NCBI GenBank assembly: GCA_963766195.1
Contig: CAVXYY010000018.1
Span: 62,001-126,000 of the forward strand
Direction: 5' to 3'
DNA length: 64,000 nt
Source of the DNA: JAHEFT01 sp963766195
GTDB lineage: Bacteria; Pseudomonadota; Gammaproteobacteria; Xanthomonadales; SZUA-36
Of this stretch, positions 35,542 to 45,061 are shown one piece after another. The position numbers and the translations under genes are program-made. How positions within the stretch are numbered: the stretch's first letter is position 1; every line of letters starts with the position of its first letter. The notes below the pieces were generated by a model. It searched no databases. It worked only from the letters and a program-made list of their open reading frames with translations, and was not told the DNA's origin.

Positions 35542-36528
35542 TTACCCGTCCGGCCAGGCATCCAGATGCACATCCTTTCTGATGACCTGGGACGGGGAAC
35601 CGACGATCAGTGGATCCGGCCCGGTTACGACATCAAGGTTTTTGTCCGGGTAGTCGAGGCGGCTCAGGAAATGCTGCATGCAGTTGAGCCGGGCCCGTTT
35701 CTTGTCATCCGACTTGATGATGGTCCAGGGGCAAGATGCTGTGTCGGTATAGAAGAACATGGCCTCCTTGGCCCGCGTGTACTCATGCCAAAGCCCGACG
35801 GAGGCCTTGTCCACCGGACTCAGTTTCCACTGTTTGAGCGGATCTTCCATGCGCGTGGCGAAGCGGTCGCGCTGCTCTTTGCGGGTCACCGAGAAGTAGT
35901 ATTTGAACAAGCGGATACCGGAATTGACGAGCATGCGTTCAAATTCGGGGCATTGCCGCATGAATTCGAGGTATTCGGTGGAGTCGCAAAACCCCATGAC
36001 CCGCTCTACGCCCGCCCGGTTGTACCAGGACCGGTCGAGAAACAGGATCTCTCCCCGGGTCGGCAGATGAACCACGTAACGCTGGAAATACCATTGGCCT
36101 TTTTCGTGCTCCGTCGGCTTTTCGAGGGCGACAACCTTTGCCGCGCGCGGGTTAAGGTGCTCCATGAATCGCTTGATGGTCCCGCCTTTGCCGGCCGCGT
36201 CCCGGCCTTCGAAAATAATGACTACTTTCTGACCGGTCATTTTTACCCAGTTCTGCACCTTCAGGAGCTCAATCTGCAGTTGGGCTTTTTCCGTTTCGTA
36301 CTTGTCGCGCGGAATCCGGTCGGTGTAGGGGTACTTGCCTTCTTTGAACAGCGCGCTGATAGCCCGCGGATCCTGGCGCAGCTGGGAAATCGTATCGGAA
36401 TGATAGGTGCCGCCCATTGCATGGACCTGTTCGTGTTTTTCCGCGGCTGAGCCGGGGCTTGCCTTTTCTTCCGGCGAGCCAGAAGCGGCCGGTTTTTTCG
36501 AATCGACGATTTTCAGATCTGAACTCAT
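35542..36528 (-). CDS. ppk2: Polyphosphate kinase 2 family protein
   Basis: 328 residues. Walker A EGRDAAGKGGT lies at 107-117, and the PPK2 lid/Walker B motif DRSWYNRAGVERVMGF at 165-180. The first 50 residues are a charged, low-complexity tail. PPK2 enzymes use polyphosphate to phosphorylate ADP or GDP; KPTEHEKGQWYFQRY and the DDKKRARLNCMQHFL end match the one-domain NDP kinase class. The gene is alone on its strand. The 226 bp upstream (36529-36754) hold only a CCCGAA...TTCGGG inverted repeat near 36703-36731. Confidence 0.92.
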   Translation of the reverse strand: MSSDLKIVDSKKPAASGSPEEKASPGSAAEKHEQVHAMGGTYHSDTISQLRQDPRAISALFKEGKYPYTDRIPRDKYETEKAQLQIELLKVQNWVKMTGQKVVIIFEGRDAAGKGGTIKRFMEHLNPRAAKVVALEKPTEHEKGQWYFQRYVVHLPTRGEILFLDRSWYNRAGVERVMGFCDSTEYLEFMRQCPEFERMLVNSGIRLFKYYFSVTRKEQRDRFATRMEDPLKQWKLSPVDKASVGLWHEYTRAKEAMFFYTDTASCPWTIIKSDDKKRARLNCMQHFLSRLDYPDKNLDVVTGPDPLIVGSPSQVIRKDVHLDAWPDG

Positions 36529-36754
36529 CCAGGGAACCTCTGATCAATGATGTGCGGAGCGCTTTTCCACCGAAAAGACCGCAAAACAGCTATTGCGGGC
36601 CGAGCGCGGGCAACACGATAATCAAATGAAAACACACCCGTTAACGCTGATCAACACCAGCGCCATTCAGGGTGTGCTCTGTTTTCTGGCTTAATCGCAT
36701 GGCCCGAACCAGGCTGTGCGCCCGATTCGGGTCAGAAACCGGCCTGCTACTTTG

Positions 36755-37207
36755 TCAGAACAGGGCCTTGATTTTCTGCAGCAGCTGCACCGCCTGCTTG
36801 CGGTCGGACGGGTTCAAACCATCGAACTTTTGTTTCAAAAATTCGATGTGCCGGGGGAATTGTTGCTGATAAACCCGTTTTCCCCGACGGGTAAGCACAA
36901 CGATGGTTTTACGGCCGTCACCTTCAACCGTCCAGCGCTCAACCAGGCCCTTTTCTTCCAGCCGGTCGACTACACCCGTCAGGGTTCCTTTCGTGATCAG
37001 CGTGATGTCACCGATATCCTTGCAGGTCATGCCCTCCGACTCGCCCAGCGTGAATATCACGCGCGCCTGCGAAGGTGTCAGGCCTGATCCGGATACGCGC
37101 AAGCCTTCCGCATCGTACAAGGAAAAAGCCTGGTAAGCCCCGGCCAGTTCTTCGATCAGGGGGATAAAAGTCTGTGCCGAAGCACTCTGTGGGGTCAGTT
37201 TAGCCAT
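36755..37207 (-). CDS. MarR-family transcriptional regulator
   Basis: 150 residues from ATG 37207, chosen over ATG 37216 because AAGGA lies 8 bp upstream of the former. Winged helix-turn-helix: LTPSQARVIFTLGE, then DIGDITLITKGTLTGVVDRLEEKGL as the recognition unit and a wing DGRKTIVVLT. C-terminal helices dimerise. Its own promoter, with a perfect 8-bp inverted repeat over the -10, is at 37239-37278, so it very likely represses itself. Neighbouring targets are not obvious. It is separated from ppk2 by about 226 bp. Confidence 0.9.
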   Translation of the reverse strand: MAKLTPQSASAQTFIPLIEELAGAYQAFSLYDAEGLRVSGSGLTPSQARVIFTLGESEGMTCKDIGDITLITKGTLTGVVDRLEEKGLVERWTVEGDGRKTIVVLTRRGKRVYQQQFPRHIEFLKQKFDGLNPSDRKQAVQLLQKIKALF

Positions 37208-37238
37208 TTGATGCATCCTTTTGAATCAATACGTTCGC

Positions 37239-37278
37239 GTCAGTACATTATTATAGTACTGACTGAAACATATATCAA
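37239..37278 (-). promoter_or_regulatory. Promoter and operator of the MarR gene
   Basis: Minus strand: -35 TTGATA (37273-37278), exactly 17 bp, -10 TATAAT (37250-37255). The inverted repeat GTCAGTAC-N9-GTACTGAC (37239-37246 and 37256-37263) brackets the -10. This is the classic position for autorepression by a MarR dimer. The start codon follows about 35 bp downstream. Confidence 0.8.
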
Positions 37279-37283
37279 TGACT

Positions 37284-37374
37284 GTTGGAGCGGCCCATGG
37301 CCGCGATTGGTTTTGTAAGAGCGGATGGAAAGGAGCAGGCCGAGCCGGCGATTTCGCGACCATGGGTCGCTTTT
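37284..37374. repeat. REP-like inverted pair, copy 5
   Basis: GTTGGAGCGGCCCATGGCCGCGATT (37284-37308) and a decayed inverse, TTCGCGACCATGGGTCGCTTTT (37353-37374), lie between the MarR promoter and the end of gltD. The CATGG centre is kept in both; two bases in the second arm have changed. It sits where a gltD terminator would be. Confidence 0.65.
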
Positions 37375-37386
37375 GCGTTTTAAAAA

Positions 37387-38820
37387 TCAGGCGCGCTTGA
37401 GCTGTGGCTGTGCCAGCTCCAGGTACTGGATGATCGAGAGGGCGGTTTCCCGGGCGTCTGCAATCGCGGTGACGACCAGGTCTGAGCCCCTGACCATGTC
37501 GCCGGCGGCAAAAATAGCCGGGTTGCTGGTCTGCCCCCGGAGCCGGGCCGTCATGCTGACCAGGCCGCTGTCGTCGGTATCCACGCCAATGGACTGCAGC
37601 CACCGCGGCGGGCTTGGGCGGTAGCCGAACGCAAAAATCAGCGCTGTTGCCGGAATCACCTGTTCACTGCCGCTGATGACTTCAGGCCGGGCGCGGCCTC
37701 CCCCGGACGAAATCAGACGGGTCCTGGTGATTTCCAGTCCGGTCAGTTTGCGGTCTTCATGGATCAGCCGCTCCGGCTGCGAATTGAATTCAAACCGGAC
37801 CCCTTCCTTCATGGCATGCTGGACTTCGCGCTGCGATCCCGGCATGTTTTTCTGGTCACGGCGGTATACACAATGCACCGAGGCGGCACCCTGGCGAATT
37901 GCCGTGCGAACGCAATCCATGGCTGTATCCCCTCCTCCCAGCACCAGTACCTGCTCGCCGGCCAGGTTGATGTGTTTGTATCCGGGTATTTCCATTCCAT
38001 AAAGGTGCGCCGTTTGGCCGATCAGGTACTCCATGGCAGGGATGATTCCGCCCAGCTCCATACCTGGCAGGCTCGCCTCAACCGGCGTGTAGGTGCCGAG
38101 GCCGAAAAACAGCGCGTCATGCATTTTTTCGAGCTCATGCGCCTGGATGTCCCGGCCGATTTCACAATTCAGCTTGAAATGGACGCCGGCGCCTTCCAAC
38201 ACTTCCCGCCGCCGCCGCATCACCTGTAATTCGAGTTTGAAATCGGGGATTCCAAAACTGAGCAAGCCACCGATTTCAGGATAGCGGTCGTATACCGTCA
38301 CGCTGATGCCATTACGGGTCAGGATATCGGCGCAGGCCAGGCCAGCCGGGCCGGCGCCAACAATACCGACGCTCCACGGTTTGGTCTGGACGCTGGAAAG
38401 GTCCGGCCGCCAGCCCTGTTTCAGCGCTTCGTCCACGATATAGCGCTCGATCGCACCAATCGTTACCGCGCCGAATCCTGTCTCCAGCGTGCAGGCCTGC
38501 TCACAGAGGCGATCCTGCGGGCAAATCCGGCCACAAACCTCGGGCAGACTGTTGGTTTCATGGCACAGGTCCGCAGCTTCCATGATGCGCCCTTCGCGGG
38601 CCAGTTTGAGCCAGTTCGGAATGTAGTTGTGCACCGGGCACTTCCACTCGCAATAGGGGTTCCCGCAATCCAGGCACCGTTCAGCCTGGTTCGCGGCTTC
38701 ATCCGCATCGAGGGGTTTGTAGATTTCCCGGAATTCCGTTTGGCGGACGCTCAGGGGGTAGACATCCGGATCCGCACGCGGACGCTCGAGGAAAGCAAAG
38801 TTGTCGGTTTTTCGCTTCAT
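37387..38820 (-). CDS. gltD: Glutamate synthase (NADPH) small subunit
   Basis: 477 residues, as in E. coli GltD (472). N-terminal Cys clusters CLDCGNPYCEWKCP at 49-62 and CGRICPQDRLCEQAC at 96-110 hold the two low-potential [4Fe-4S] centres. GAGPAGLACAD near 155 binds FAD, and GGGDTAMDCVRTA near 298 binds NADPH. It feeds electrons to GltB. It is downstream of gltB with a 12-bp gap, the reverse-strand pair being one operon. Confidence 0.95.
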   Translation of the reverse strand: MKRKTDNFAFLERPRADPDVYPLSVRQTEFREIYKPLDADEAANQAERCLDCGNPYCEWKCPVHNYIPNWLKLAREGRIMEAADLCHETNSLPEVCGRICPQDRLCEQACTLETGFGAVTIGAIERYIVDEALKQGWRPDLSSVQTKPWSVGIVGAGPAGLACADILTRNGISVTVYDRYPEIGGLLSFGIPDFKLELQVMRRRREVLEGAGVHFKLNCEIGRDIQAHELEKMHDALFFGLGTYTPVEASLPGMELGGIIPAMEYLIGQTAHLYGMEIPGYKHINLAGEQVLVLGGGDTAMDCVRTAIRQGAASVHCVYRRDQKNMPGSQREVQHAMKEGVRFEFNSQPERLIHEDRKLTGLEITRTRLISSGGGRARPEVISGSEQVIPATALIFAFGYRPSPPRWLQSIGVDTDDSGLVSMTARLRGQTSNPAIFAAGDMVRGSDLVVTAIADARETALSIIQYLELAQPQLKRA

Positions 38821-38832
38821 TCCGGGCTCTTC

Positions 38833-41800
38833 CTACGCCTTCACCAACCGGAGAGGAACATCCTGCTGGGATATTTCATTGCTCGCCGCCAGGTTCTTCG
38901 GAATGATGTAAACCCAGTGCGGCAGCATTAACTCCCAGGAATCCAGCACCCTGCGGCCCCATTCGCTGCCAGTCTGGGCCACGTGGGTGGAGATCAATCC
39001 CTTGAGGCGCCTGCGGGGGGCATCGAAGCGCTGATCCTCGAGTGGGGAAGAAACCACGAACTCGGGATTGAGATGGCGCTCCGTTTGCCGGTTCGGATCG
39101 AGCAGGAACAGCTCGCCTCCGGTCATCCCCGCTGCAAGGTTGGGGCCGAAAGGACCCATGATGACGACCGTGCCTCCGGTCATGTACTCGCAGGCATGGT
39201 GGCCGGCGCCCTCGATCACGGCCCGGGCGCCGGAGTTGCGAACCGCAAACCGTTCACCGGCGTGTCCATTGGCAAAAAACTCACCCCCGGTGGCGCCGTA
39301 CAGGCAGGCGTTTCCACAGATAACGTTGCGGCGGGCGAGTTCACGATCAGCATCCGCGGTCGTCAGTACGATGCGCCCTCCGGACATGCCTTTTCCAACA
39401 TAGTCATTGGCATCACCTTCCAGGTGGATGGAAATACCCGGCATGTTCCAGCAACCCAGGCTCTGACCCGCGGTGCCGGTCAAATTTACCCTCAGAGAAT
39501 CTTCCGCCAGACCTTCCCGGCCATGCACGCGGGCGACTTCACCGGACAGGCTGGCGCCCACCGTGCGGTCATAGTTATGGATGCCGAAATGCCCGGACCA
39601 TTTTTCCCTGCGCTCCACGGCATCTCGCGCGGCAGCGAGAATTTCCTGGTTGAGGCGGCCGGAATCAAACGGTGGATTGCTCTTGACCGTGCAATAAGGC
39701 TGGTTCCTGTTGCGCGTGGCGGCCGAGGCGAGGATGGCACTGAAGTCAAGCGCCTGCTGCTTTGCGGTGTTTCCGGGTAATTGTTCAAGCAAGTCACTGC
39801 GGCCAATGACATCGGTAAAATTCCGGAGTCCGAGGCTGGCGAGGATTTCCCGGACATCCCGCGCAATGAAGCGGAAATACTGCATGACGCGCTCGGGCAG
39901 GCCATGGAAGTGTTCGGCTCGCAGCTGTTTGTTCTGGGTTGCGATGCCGGTGGCGCAATTATTCAGGTGGCAGATGCGCAGGTACTTACAGCCAAGCGCG
40001 ACCATCGGGCCGGTTCCGAATCCGAAACTTTCCGCCCCCAAAATACCCGCTTTAACGACGTCCAGGCCGGTTTTCAGGCCACCATCCACCTGCAGGCGAA
40101 TTTTATGCCGCAGACCGTTTTCGACCAGCGCCTGGTGGGTTTCAGCAAGACCCAGCTCCCACGGCAAGCCGGCATATTTCACCGAACTCAGCGGGCTGGC
40201 GCCGGTCCCGCCATCATACCCGGCAATCGTGATGAGGTCCGCGTAAGCTTTTGCCACGCCCACGGCAATGGTTCCTACCCCCGCGCCGGAAACCAGCTTG
40301 ACGGAGACCAGTGCCCGGGGATTGACCATTTTCAAATCGAAAATCAGCTGGGAAAGGTCCTCGATCGAATAGATGTCGTGATGCGGCGGCGGCGAAATCA
40401 ACGTGACGCCGGGTGTCGAACAACGCAACGCGGCAATTTCCGCGGTCACCTTGTGGCCCGGCAGCTGCCCGCCCTCCCCGGGCTTGGCGCCCTGGGCAAC
40501 CTTGATCTGCAGAACATCGGCGTTGACCAGGTAATGGGCATTGACGCCGAAACGCCCCGAGGCGACCTGCTTGATCCGGGAATTCTTTTCCGTTTTGAAG
40601 CGTACCGGATCTTCCCCCCCCTCACCCGAATTCGAACGGCCGCCCAAGCGGTTCATCGCGATTGCCAGGGACTCGTGCGCCTCGGGCGAAAGCGCACCGA
40701 TCGACATGGCGGCAGTGTCAAAGCGCGGAAACAGGTTGTCTTCACTTTCGACCCGGCTGACCGGTAGTGGCTTATCTGATGGCTTGAGCGCCAGCAGGTC
40801 GCGAATGGCCAGGGCTGGCCGGTGATTGACACTGTCCGCAAATTTACGGTAGTCAGCCCACTCGCCGCTCGCCACCGCCTGCTGAAGCTGCATGACCACA
40901 TCAGGGTTATAAGCGTGCTGTTCTCCGCCATGCATATAACGATAAATCCCGTCACGCGCTGGCCGTGTCTGTTCGGTCCAGGCCAGGTTGGCGACTTTGC
41001 GCAAATCACTCTCGAGCTCGGCGAAACCGGCGCCGGCAATCTTGGAGGTCACCTTTGGACAGCAAAGTTCGATCACTTCCGGCGCCAGGCCGACGGCTTC
41101 GAACAACTGAGACCCGCGGTAGCTGGCCATCGTGCAGATGCCCATTTTGGACAGGATTTTCAGCAGACCTTTGCGGATTCCACGGCGGTAATTTTTGCGC
41201 AACTCGATCGGATCACCCTCCAGCGCACCGGATTCCTGTTGCTGATTGATGGTCTGGAAAGCGAGATAGGGATAGATGGCCGTAGCGCCCAGACCGAGCA
41301 GCACCGCGTATTGGTGCGGATCCCGGGCGGAACCGGTTTCGATCAGGATGTTGGAGTTCGGCCGTTCGCTGGCCTTCAGCAGCGCCTGGTGGACCGCACC
41401 GACGGCCAGCGGCGCAGGAATTGGCAGCCGGTCGCGGGCGATATCCCGGTCGCTGAGCACGATAATGGTCGCACCACCCTGAATGGCGCTGACACAGCCT
41501 TCAACCAGCTTTTCAAGCGCTGCGCGAAGGTCGAGTGTGGCGGGTTCATAGTTGAGGCTGAATCGAACATTCCGGTAATACCGCTGGTCCAGGCCCAGCA
41601 GCGTCTGGTATTTAACATAATTCAACACCGGCCAGGGCAGCAGCACCCGGAAAGCATGTGAAGCTGTTTCGTTGAACACGTTGTGCTCACGGCCAATGCA
41701 GGTTTCCAGCGACATGACCGCCGATTCCCTCAGAGGATCGATCGGCGGGTTGGTGACCTGGGCGAAAGATTGCCGGAAATAATCGTAAATGGATCTGTTT

Positions 41801-43323
41801 CGCTCGGAAAGCACCGCCACGGGCGTGTCGTCGCCCATCGAACCCACCGGCTCCTGCGATTCCAGCGCCATCGGCATGATGATGGTTTCAATTTCCTCGG
41901 CGCCCAGGCCGAACATTTTCTGGTAAGCCGGTACCTGCTCCGAGGACTCACGCATGAACTTGCTGGCGGCCTTGCGTTCCTGGTCGTCGTTGTTCCAGAC
42001 CCTAAGGACGTTTTCGGTCATCCACTCGCGGTAGGCGTGCCTTGCTTTCAGGCTGTCGTCAATGGCGTTGTTCTTCCAAAACCTGCCGGTCTCTGTGTCC
42101 ACGGCGATCATTTCACCCGGCCCGAGGCGGCCCCGGCGCTTGATTCGCTCGGGTGGGCAATCCCAGACGCCGGTCTCCGAAGCGACGGTAAAAATGCCGT
42201 CATGCGTGATGCTGTAACGTGCCGGGCGCAGGCCGTTGCGGTCCATGTTGCAACTGGCGATCGTGCCATTGGTGGAGACCACGCCGGCCGGGCCGTCCCA
42301 GGGCTCCTGGTGCATGGAATTGAATTCCAGGAACGCCTTCAGATCGGAATCCATGTCATCACGGATCGCGGGCGGCAGCAGCAGGCGCATCGCGCGGAAC
42401 ACGTCCATGCCTCCCGCCAGGAAAACCTCGAGCAGATTATCCAGCGACGAGGAATCGGAGCCATCGCCGTTCACCAGGTGTGAGAGCTTTTCCAGGGCGG
42501 GCAGCAGGGGGGAGTAAAGTATCCCGGAACGGGCGTTAGCCCAGTCCCGGTTGGCGTTTACGCTGTTGATCTCACCGTTGTGGGCAAGATACCGGAACGG
42601 CTGAGCGTAATTCCAGCGCGGCAAAGTATTGGTTGAAAACCGCTGATGACATATGCCGATCGAGCTGGTCATGCGCTCATCGAGCAAGTCAGGGTAGAAA
42701 TCACCCAGGTGCTCGGCCTGCACCAGGCCCTTGTAGACCATGGTCAGGTTGGAAAGCGTTACCACGTAATAATAGGGGTCCGGGTCCGGCAGCCTGCGTT
42801 CTTCTTCAAAAGCCAGTCGCCGGGCGGCGAATAGCTGGCGCTCGATGTCATGCGGCTGCCATCCCGCCGGTGCGTTGACGAAAACCTGGTAAATGGCCGG
42901 CATGCTTTCGAGTGCCTGCTCACCCACGACTTCCGGCCGGGTCGGGACTTCACGCCAGCCCACCACGTCAAGTGCTGAACGAGCCAGGTGGCGGGTCAGA
43001 ATCTGCTGTCCGCGCTCGATGAGCGCCGGGTCGGGGGTAAAAAATACCAGCCCTGAAGCAAACCGCTCCGCCAGCCTGAACCCGCATTCCCCCGCGACTT
43101 CACGCAGGAAAGGTTCCGGAAATTGCAGCATGATGCCGCAGCCATCTCCCGACTTGCCATCCGCCGCAACGGCCCCCCTGTGGGTCAGGCGTGCCAGCGA
43201 CTTCAACGTAGTCTGAACCAGCCAGTGGCTTTTTTCGCCGTCCATATGCGCCAGGAGTGCGAATCCGCAACTGTCCCTGAAATCTTTTACAGGGTCATGT
43301 AACTTGGCGATTTTACGAGACAA
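38833..43323 (-). CDS. gltB: Glutamate synthase large subunit
   Basis: 1496 residues from a TTG at 43323 with GGGAG 5 bp upstream. The frame is open to 43485, but that adds 54 residues not found in the family. From 43323 the glutaminase nucleophile is C19 (RDSCGF) after a short propeptide, as in E. coli. FRYLAHNGEINS and FNSMHMEPWDGPAG-like motifs follow; the FMN/synthase domain has SVKYAGLPWELGL and the 3Fe-4S site CKYLRICHLNNC; the C-terminal beta-helix is Gly-rich. With GltD it makes glutamate from 2-oxoglutarate and glutamine, the same keto acid used by KorAB. Confidence 0.95.
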   Translation of the reverse strand: MSRKIAKLHDPVKDFRDSCGFALLAHMDGEKSHWLVQTTLKSLARLTHRGAVAADGKSGDGCGIMLQFPEPFLREVAGECGFRLAERFASGLVFFTPDPALIERGQQILTRHLARSALDVVGWREVPTRPEVVGEQALESMPAIYQVFVNAPAGWQPHDIERQLFAARRLAFEEERRLPDPDPYYYVVTLSNLTMVYKGLVQAEHLGDFYPDLLDERMTSSIGICHQRFSTNTLPRWNYAQPFRYLAHNGEINSVNANRDWANARSGILYSPLLPALEKLSHLVNGDGSDSSSLDNLLEVFLAGGMDVFRAMRLLLPPAIRDDMDSDLKAFLEFNSMHQEPWDGPAGVVSTNGTIASCNMDRNGLRPARYSITHDGIFTVASETGVWDCPPERIKRRGRLGPGEMIAVDTETGRFWKNNAIDDSLKARHAYREWMTENVLRVWNNDDQERKAASKFMRESSEQVPAYQKMFGLGAEEIETIIMPMALESQEPVGSMGDDTPVAVLSERNRSIYDYFRQSFAQVTNPPIDPLRESAVMSLETCIGREHNVFNETASHAFRVLLPWPVLNYVKYQTLLGLDQRYYRNVRFSLNYEPATLDLRAALEKLVEGCVSAIQGGATIIVLSDRDIARDRLPIPAPLAVGAVHQALLKASERPNSNILIETGSARDPHQYAVLLGLGATAIYPYLAFQTINQQQESGALEGDPIELRKNYRRGIRKGLLKILSKMGICTMASYRGSQLFEAVGLAPEVIELCCPKVTSKIAGAGFAELESDLRKVANLAWTEQTRPARDGIYRYMHGGEQHAYNPDVVMQLQQAVASGEWADYRKFADSVNHRPALAIRDLLALKPSDKPLPVSRVESEDNLFPRFDTAAMSIGALSPEAHESLAIAMNRLGGRSNSGEGGEDPVRFKTEKNSRIKQVASGRFGVNAHYLVNADVLQIKVAQGAKPGEGGQLPGHKVTAEIAALRCSTPGVTLISPPPHHDIYSIEDLSQLIFDLKMVNPRALVSVKLVSGAGVGTIAVGVAKAYADLITIAGYDGGTGASPLSSVKYAGLPWELGLAETHQALVENGLRHKIRLQVDGGLKTGLDVVKAGILGAESFGFGTGPMVALGCKYLRICHLNNCATGIATQNKQLRAEHFHGLPERVMQYFRFIARDVREILASLGLRNFTDVIGRSDLLEQLPGNTAKQQALDFSAILASAATRNRNQPYCTVKSNPPFDSGRLNQEILAAARDAVERREKWSGHFGIHNYDRTVGASLSGEVARVHGREGLAEDSLRVNLTGTAGQSLGCWNMPGISIHLEGDANDYVGKGMSGGRIVLTTADADRELARRNVICGNACLYGATGGEFFANGHAGERFAVRNSGARAVIEGAGHHACEYMTGGTVVIMGPFGPNLAAGMTGGELFLLDPNRQTERHLNPEFVVSSPLEDQRFDAPRRRLKGLISTHVAQTGSEWGRRVLDSWELMLPHWVYIIPKNLAASNEISQQDVPLRLVKA

Positions 43324-43422
43324 ATCAGCTCCCGGGAGACAAAAAACGAAAGGCGGGGCCGTCAGTCCCGCAGCTTCCAATCTAGCCGAACGCCAATCAT
43401 TGTGATATTTAATATTTTGAAT

Positions 43423-43446
43423 ATAATAATGCTTATTATTAATAAT
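43423..43446. promoter_or_regulatory. AT-rich overlapping palindromes between gltB and the TPR gene
   Basis: ATAATAA-tgc-TTATTAT (43423-43439) and ATTATT-AATAAT (43435-43446) are perfect palindromes that overlap by 5 bp in an otherwise GC-rich genome. They sit in the 187-bp divergent region before gltB and the TPR protein gene. The pattern resembles binding sites of metal or nitrogen regulators (Fur-like GATAAT repeats) but matches none exactly. Confidence 0.4.
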
Positions 43447-43498
43447 GAGGATCCGTTCACGTGGGTAATTTGACCCGCGAAGCAAGACACCGTTTCCC

Positions 43499-43504
43499 TA
43501 TAAT
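43499..43504 (+). promoter_or_regulatory. -10 box directly before the TPR gene start
   Basis: TATAAT at 43499-43504 is followed after 6 bp by ATG 43511, where transcription would begin, giving a leaderless message. TTGACC at 43470-43475 is too far (23 bp) to be a normal -35. If translation begins at ATG 43526 instead, a 15-base leader would exist. Confidence 0.35.
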
Positions 43505-43510
43505 GGGGAA

Positions 43511-45058
43511 ATGAGTCTTGCTGGAATGAGAAAATGGCTGCTACCGCTGGCCCTCGTGCTGGTGGGCGGGCTGGCTTATTTGACGTGGAATCACCTCGCG
43601 CCGCCCGCCGGGTCAGAACCCGGGAAAGAACCCGGGCTCGATAAACCAGAGCGCCCACAGATCTACCTGGGTCCCGCAAATTCGATTGCCGTGCTGCGGT
43701 TCACCGGTGATCCGGCAGGTCAGGAACCAGAATTCTGGTCTTTTGGTTTTTCCCGGGAGTTGTACCGCCTGGTTACCAGAGCGCCCGGGTTACAGGTCAC
43801 CTCGCATAATTCCTCTTTTTTCTTCGAAAGCCAGTCCGTTCCTCTACCCATCATTGCGGAGCGATTGCAGACGCGCTACCTGCTGTCGGGTGAAATACGG
43901 GTCTCCGGCGGGCAGATGCAGGTTAGTGCAAGCCTATTCGATGTCAAAAAGAAAGAGGATGCCTGGTCCCACAGTTTTGAAGGGAGTATTGGTGACGCCT
44001 TTATGATCCAGGATGAAATCCTGGCTGATGTCTTGGAAACCATTGCGCCACGACGGCTGGACGAGATGCCGTATTCACGGCCGGTCAGCAGCGAAGCCTG
44101 GGCAGCCTACCTGGAAGGCCTTTACTACCGTGAACAGAAAACAAAGGCTGGTTTCGAGGCGGCTGAACAGGCTTTCCTGACGGCGATCGGGGTTGAACCG
44201 GACTTCGCGATGGCCCAGGTGGGGCTGGCCGCATTATGGCTGGAAATCAGCAGCTTCGGGGTGGGGGATGTGACCCGGGTTGAACAGGCGCGGCAGGCGC
44301 TGGATGCCGCACTCCTGTCCGAACCCGACTTGCCGGAGGCGCTCGGATTGCTGAGTTATATCCAACGGAACCTGGATTGGAATTGGACCGCGGCATTGGA
44401 AACGGCCAGGCAGGCAGTCCTTCTGAGTCCCGGCGACCCGGAATTGATGGGCACCGCCAGCCTGGCGATGTTTTCCCTGGGGCAATTTGAAAAAGCCGGT
44501 GATTTGCTCGCTGCCTCTGCCGCTCAGGACCCTGTGAACCTGGTGCGGAGGCTGCAGCTGGGCTTGCTGCAGGAATTTTCCGGCCAATATGATGAAGCCC
44601 TGGGCAGTTATCGCCAGATCATTGGCCTGAACCCGGATTTTCCGGGCGTGCGAGCCTTCCGGGCGCGGGTGAAGATCATCCAGGACAAGCCGGAATCCGC
44701 TCTGAAAGAGAGCGAGTTGGAAGTAGACCCGTTCTGGAAGCGTTATTCATTGATCCTCGCCTATTCAGCGCTGGGCCGGGATGATGAGGCGCTGCCGCTG
44801 CTGGATCAGATGATTGCCGCAGACGGGGAGCGTTCGGCCTACCAGGTTGCCGAGATCCTGTCGTTCCGCGGCGCCGTTGACCCCGCTTTTGAATGGCTGC
44901 AACGGGCCTACGAGCAGAAGGACGGCGGAATGAGCGAAGTGATCGGTAACTTTTTTCTCAACAATCTTCATGCCGACACCAGGTGGGCAGGCTTTTTGAA
45001 CCAGATGGGCCTGCCAACCGGCGGGACCGGCCAGGCCACCGCAACGCCTTCTGATTGA
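43511..45058 (+). CDS. Membrane-anchored TPR protein with TolB/FlgO-like domain
   Basis: 515 residues. One hydrophobic helix (about 8-24) anchors it, then a Pro/Glu-rich linker. Residues about 60-175 (NSIAVLRFTGDP..., LQTRYLLSGEIRV...) look like the nucleotide/peptidoglycan-associated fold found after adenylate cyclase or winged-helix domains in many gammaproteobacteria. About 190-500 are tetratricopeptide helices (AYLEGLYYREQKT, AALWLEIS, ALETARQAVLLSPGDPELM). The output DNA-binding or cyclase domain that usually precedes this architecture is absent. Function unknown. It converges on the cysteine desulfurase gene with only 3 bp between stops. Confidence 0.75.
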   Translation: MSLAGMRKWLLPLALVLVGGLAYLTWNHLAPPAGSEPGKEPGLDKPERPQIYLGPANSIAVLRFTGDPAGQEPEFWSFGFSRELYRLVTRAPGLQVTSHNSSFFFESQSVPLPIIAERLQTRYLLSGEIRVSGGQMQVSASLFDVKKKEDAWSHSFEGSIGDAFMIQDEILADVLETIAPRRLDEMPYSRPVSSEAWAAYLEGLYYREQKTKAGFEAAEQAFLTAIGVEPDFAMAQVGLAALWLEISSFGVGDVTRVEQARQALDAALLSEPDLPEALGLLSYIQRNLDWNWTAALETARQAVLLSPGDPELMGTASLAMFSLGQFEKAGDLLAASAAQDPVNLVRRLQLGLLQEFSGQYDEALGSYRQIIGLNPDFPGVRAFRARVKIIQDKPESALKESELEVDPFWKRYSLILAYSALGRDDEALPLLDQMIAADGERSAYQVAEILSFRGAVDPAFEWLQRAYEQKDGGMSEVIGNFFLNNLHADTRWAGFLNQMGLPTGGTGQATATPSD

Positions 45059-45061
45059 TGG

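Noticed and set aside
35416..36450. 344-codon open frame on the plus strand
   Set aside because: Antisense to ppk2, which has Walker motifs; no ribosome site and no recognisable domain.
39781..40767. 328-codon open frame on the plus strand
   Set aside because: Antisense to gltB; no support beyond length.
43423..43446. Fur box
   Set aside because: AATAAT repeats are suggestive but do not match the GATAAT-based consensus well; kept only as an unassigned palindrome.
43324..43485. Upstream extension of GltB
   Set aside because: Adds 54 residues unlike the family; TTG 43323 has a ribosome site and puts the catalytic Cys at residue 19.
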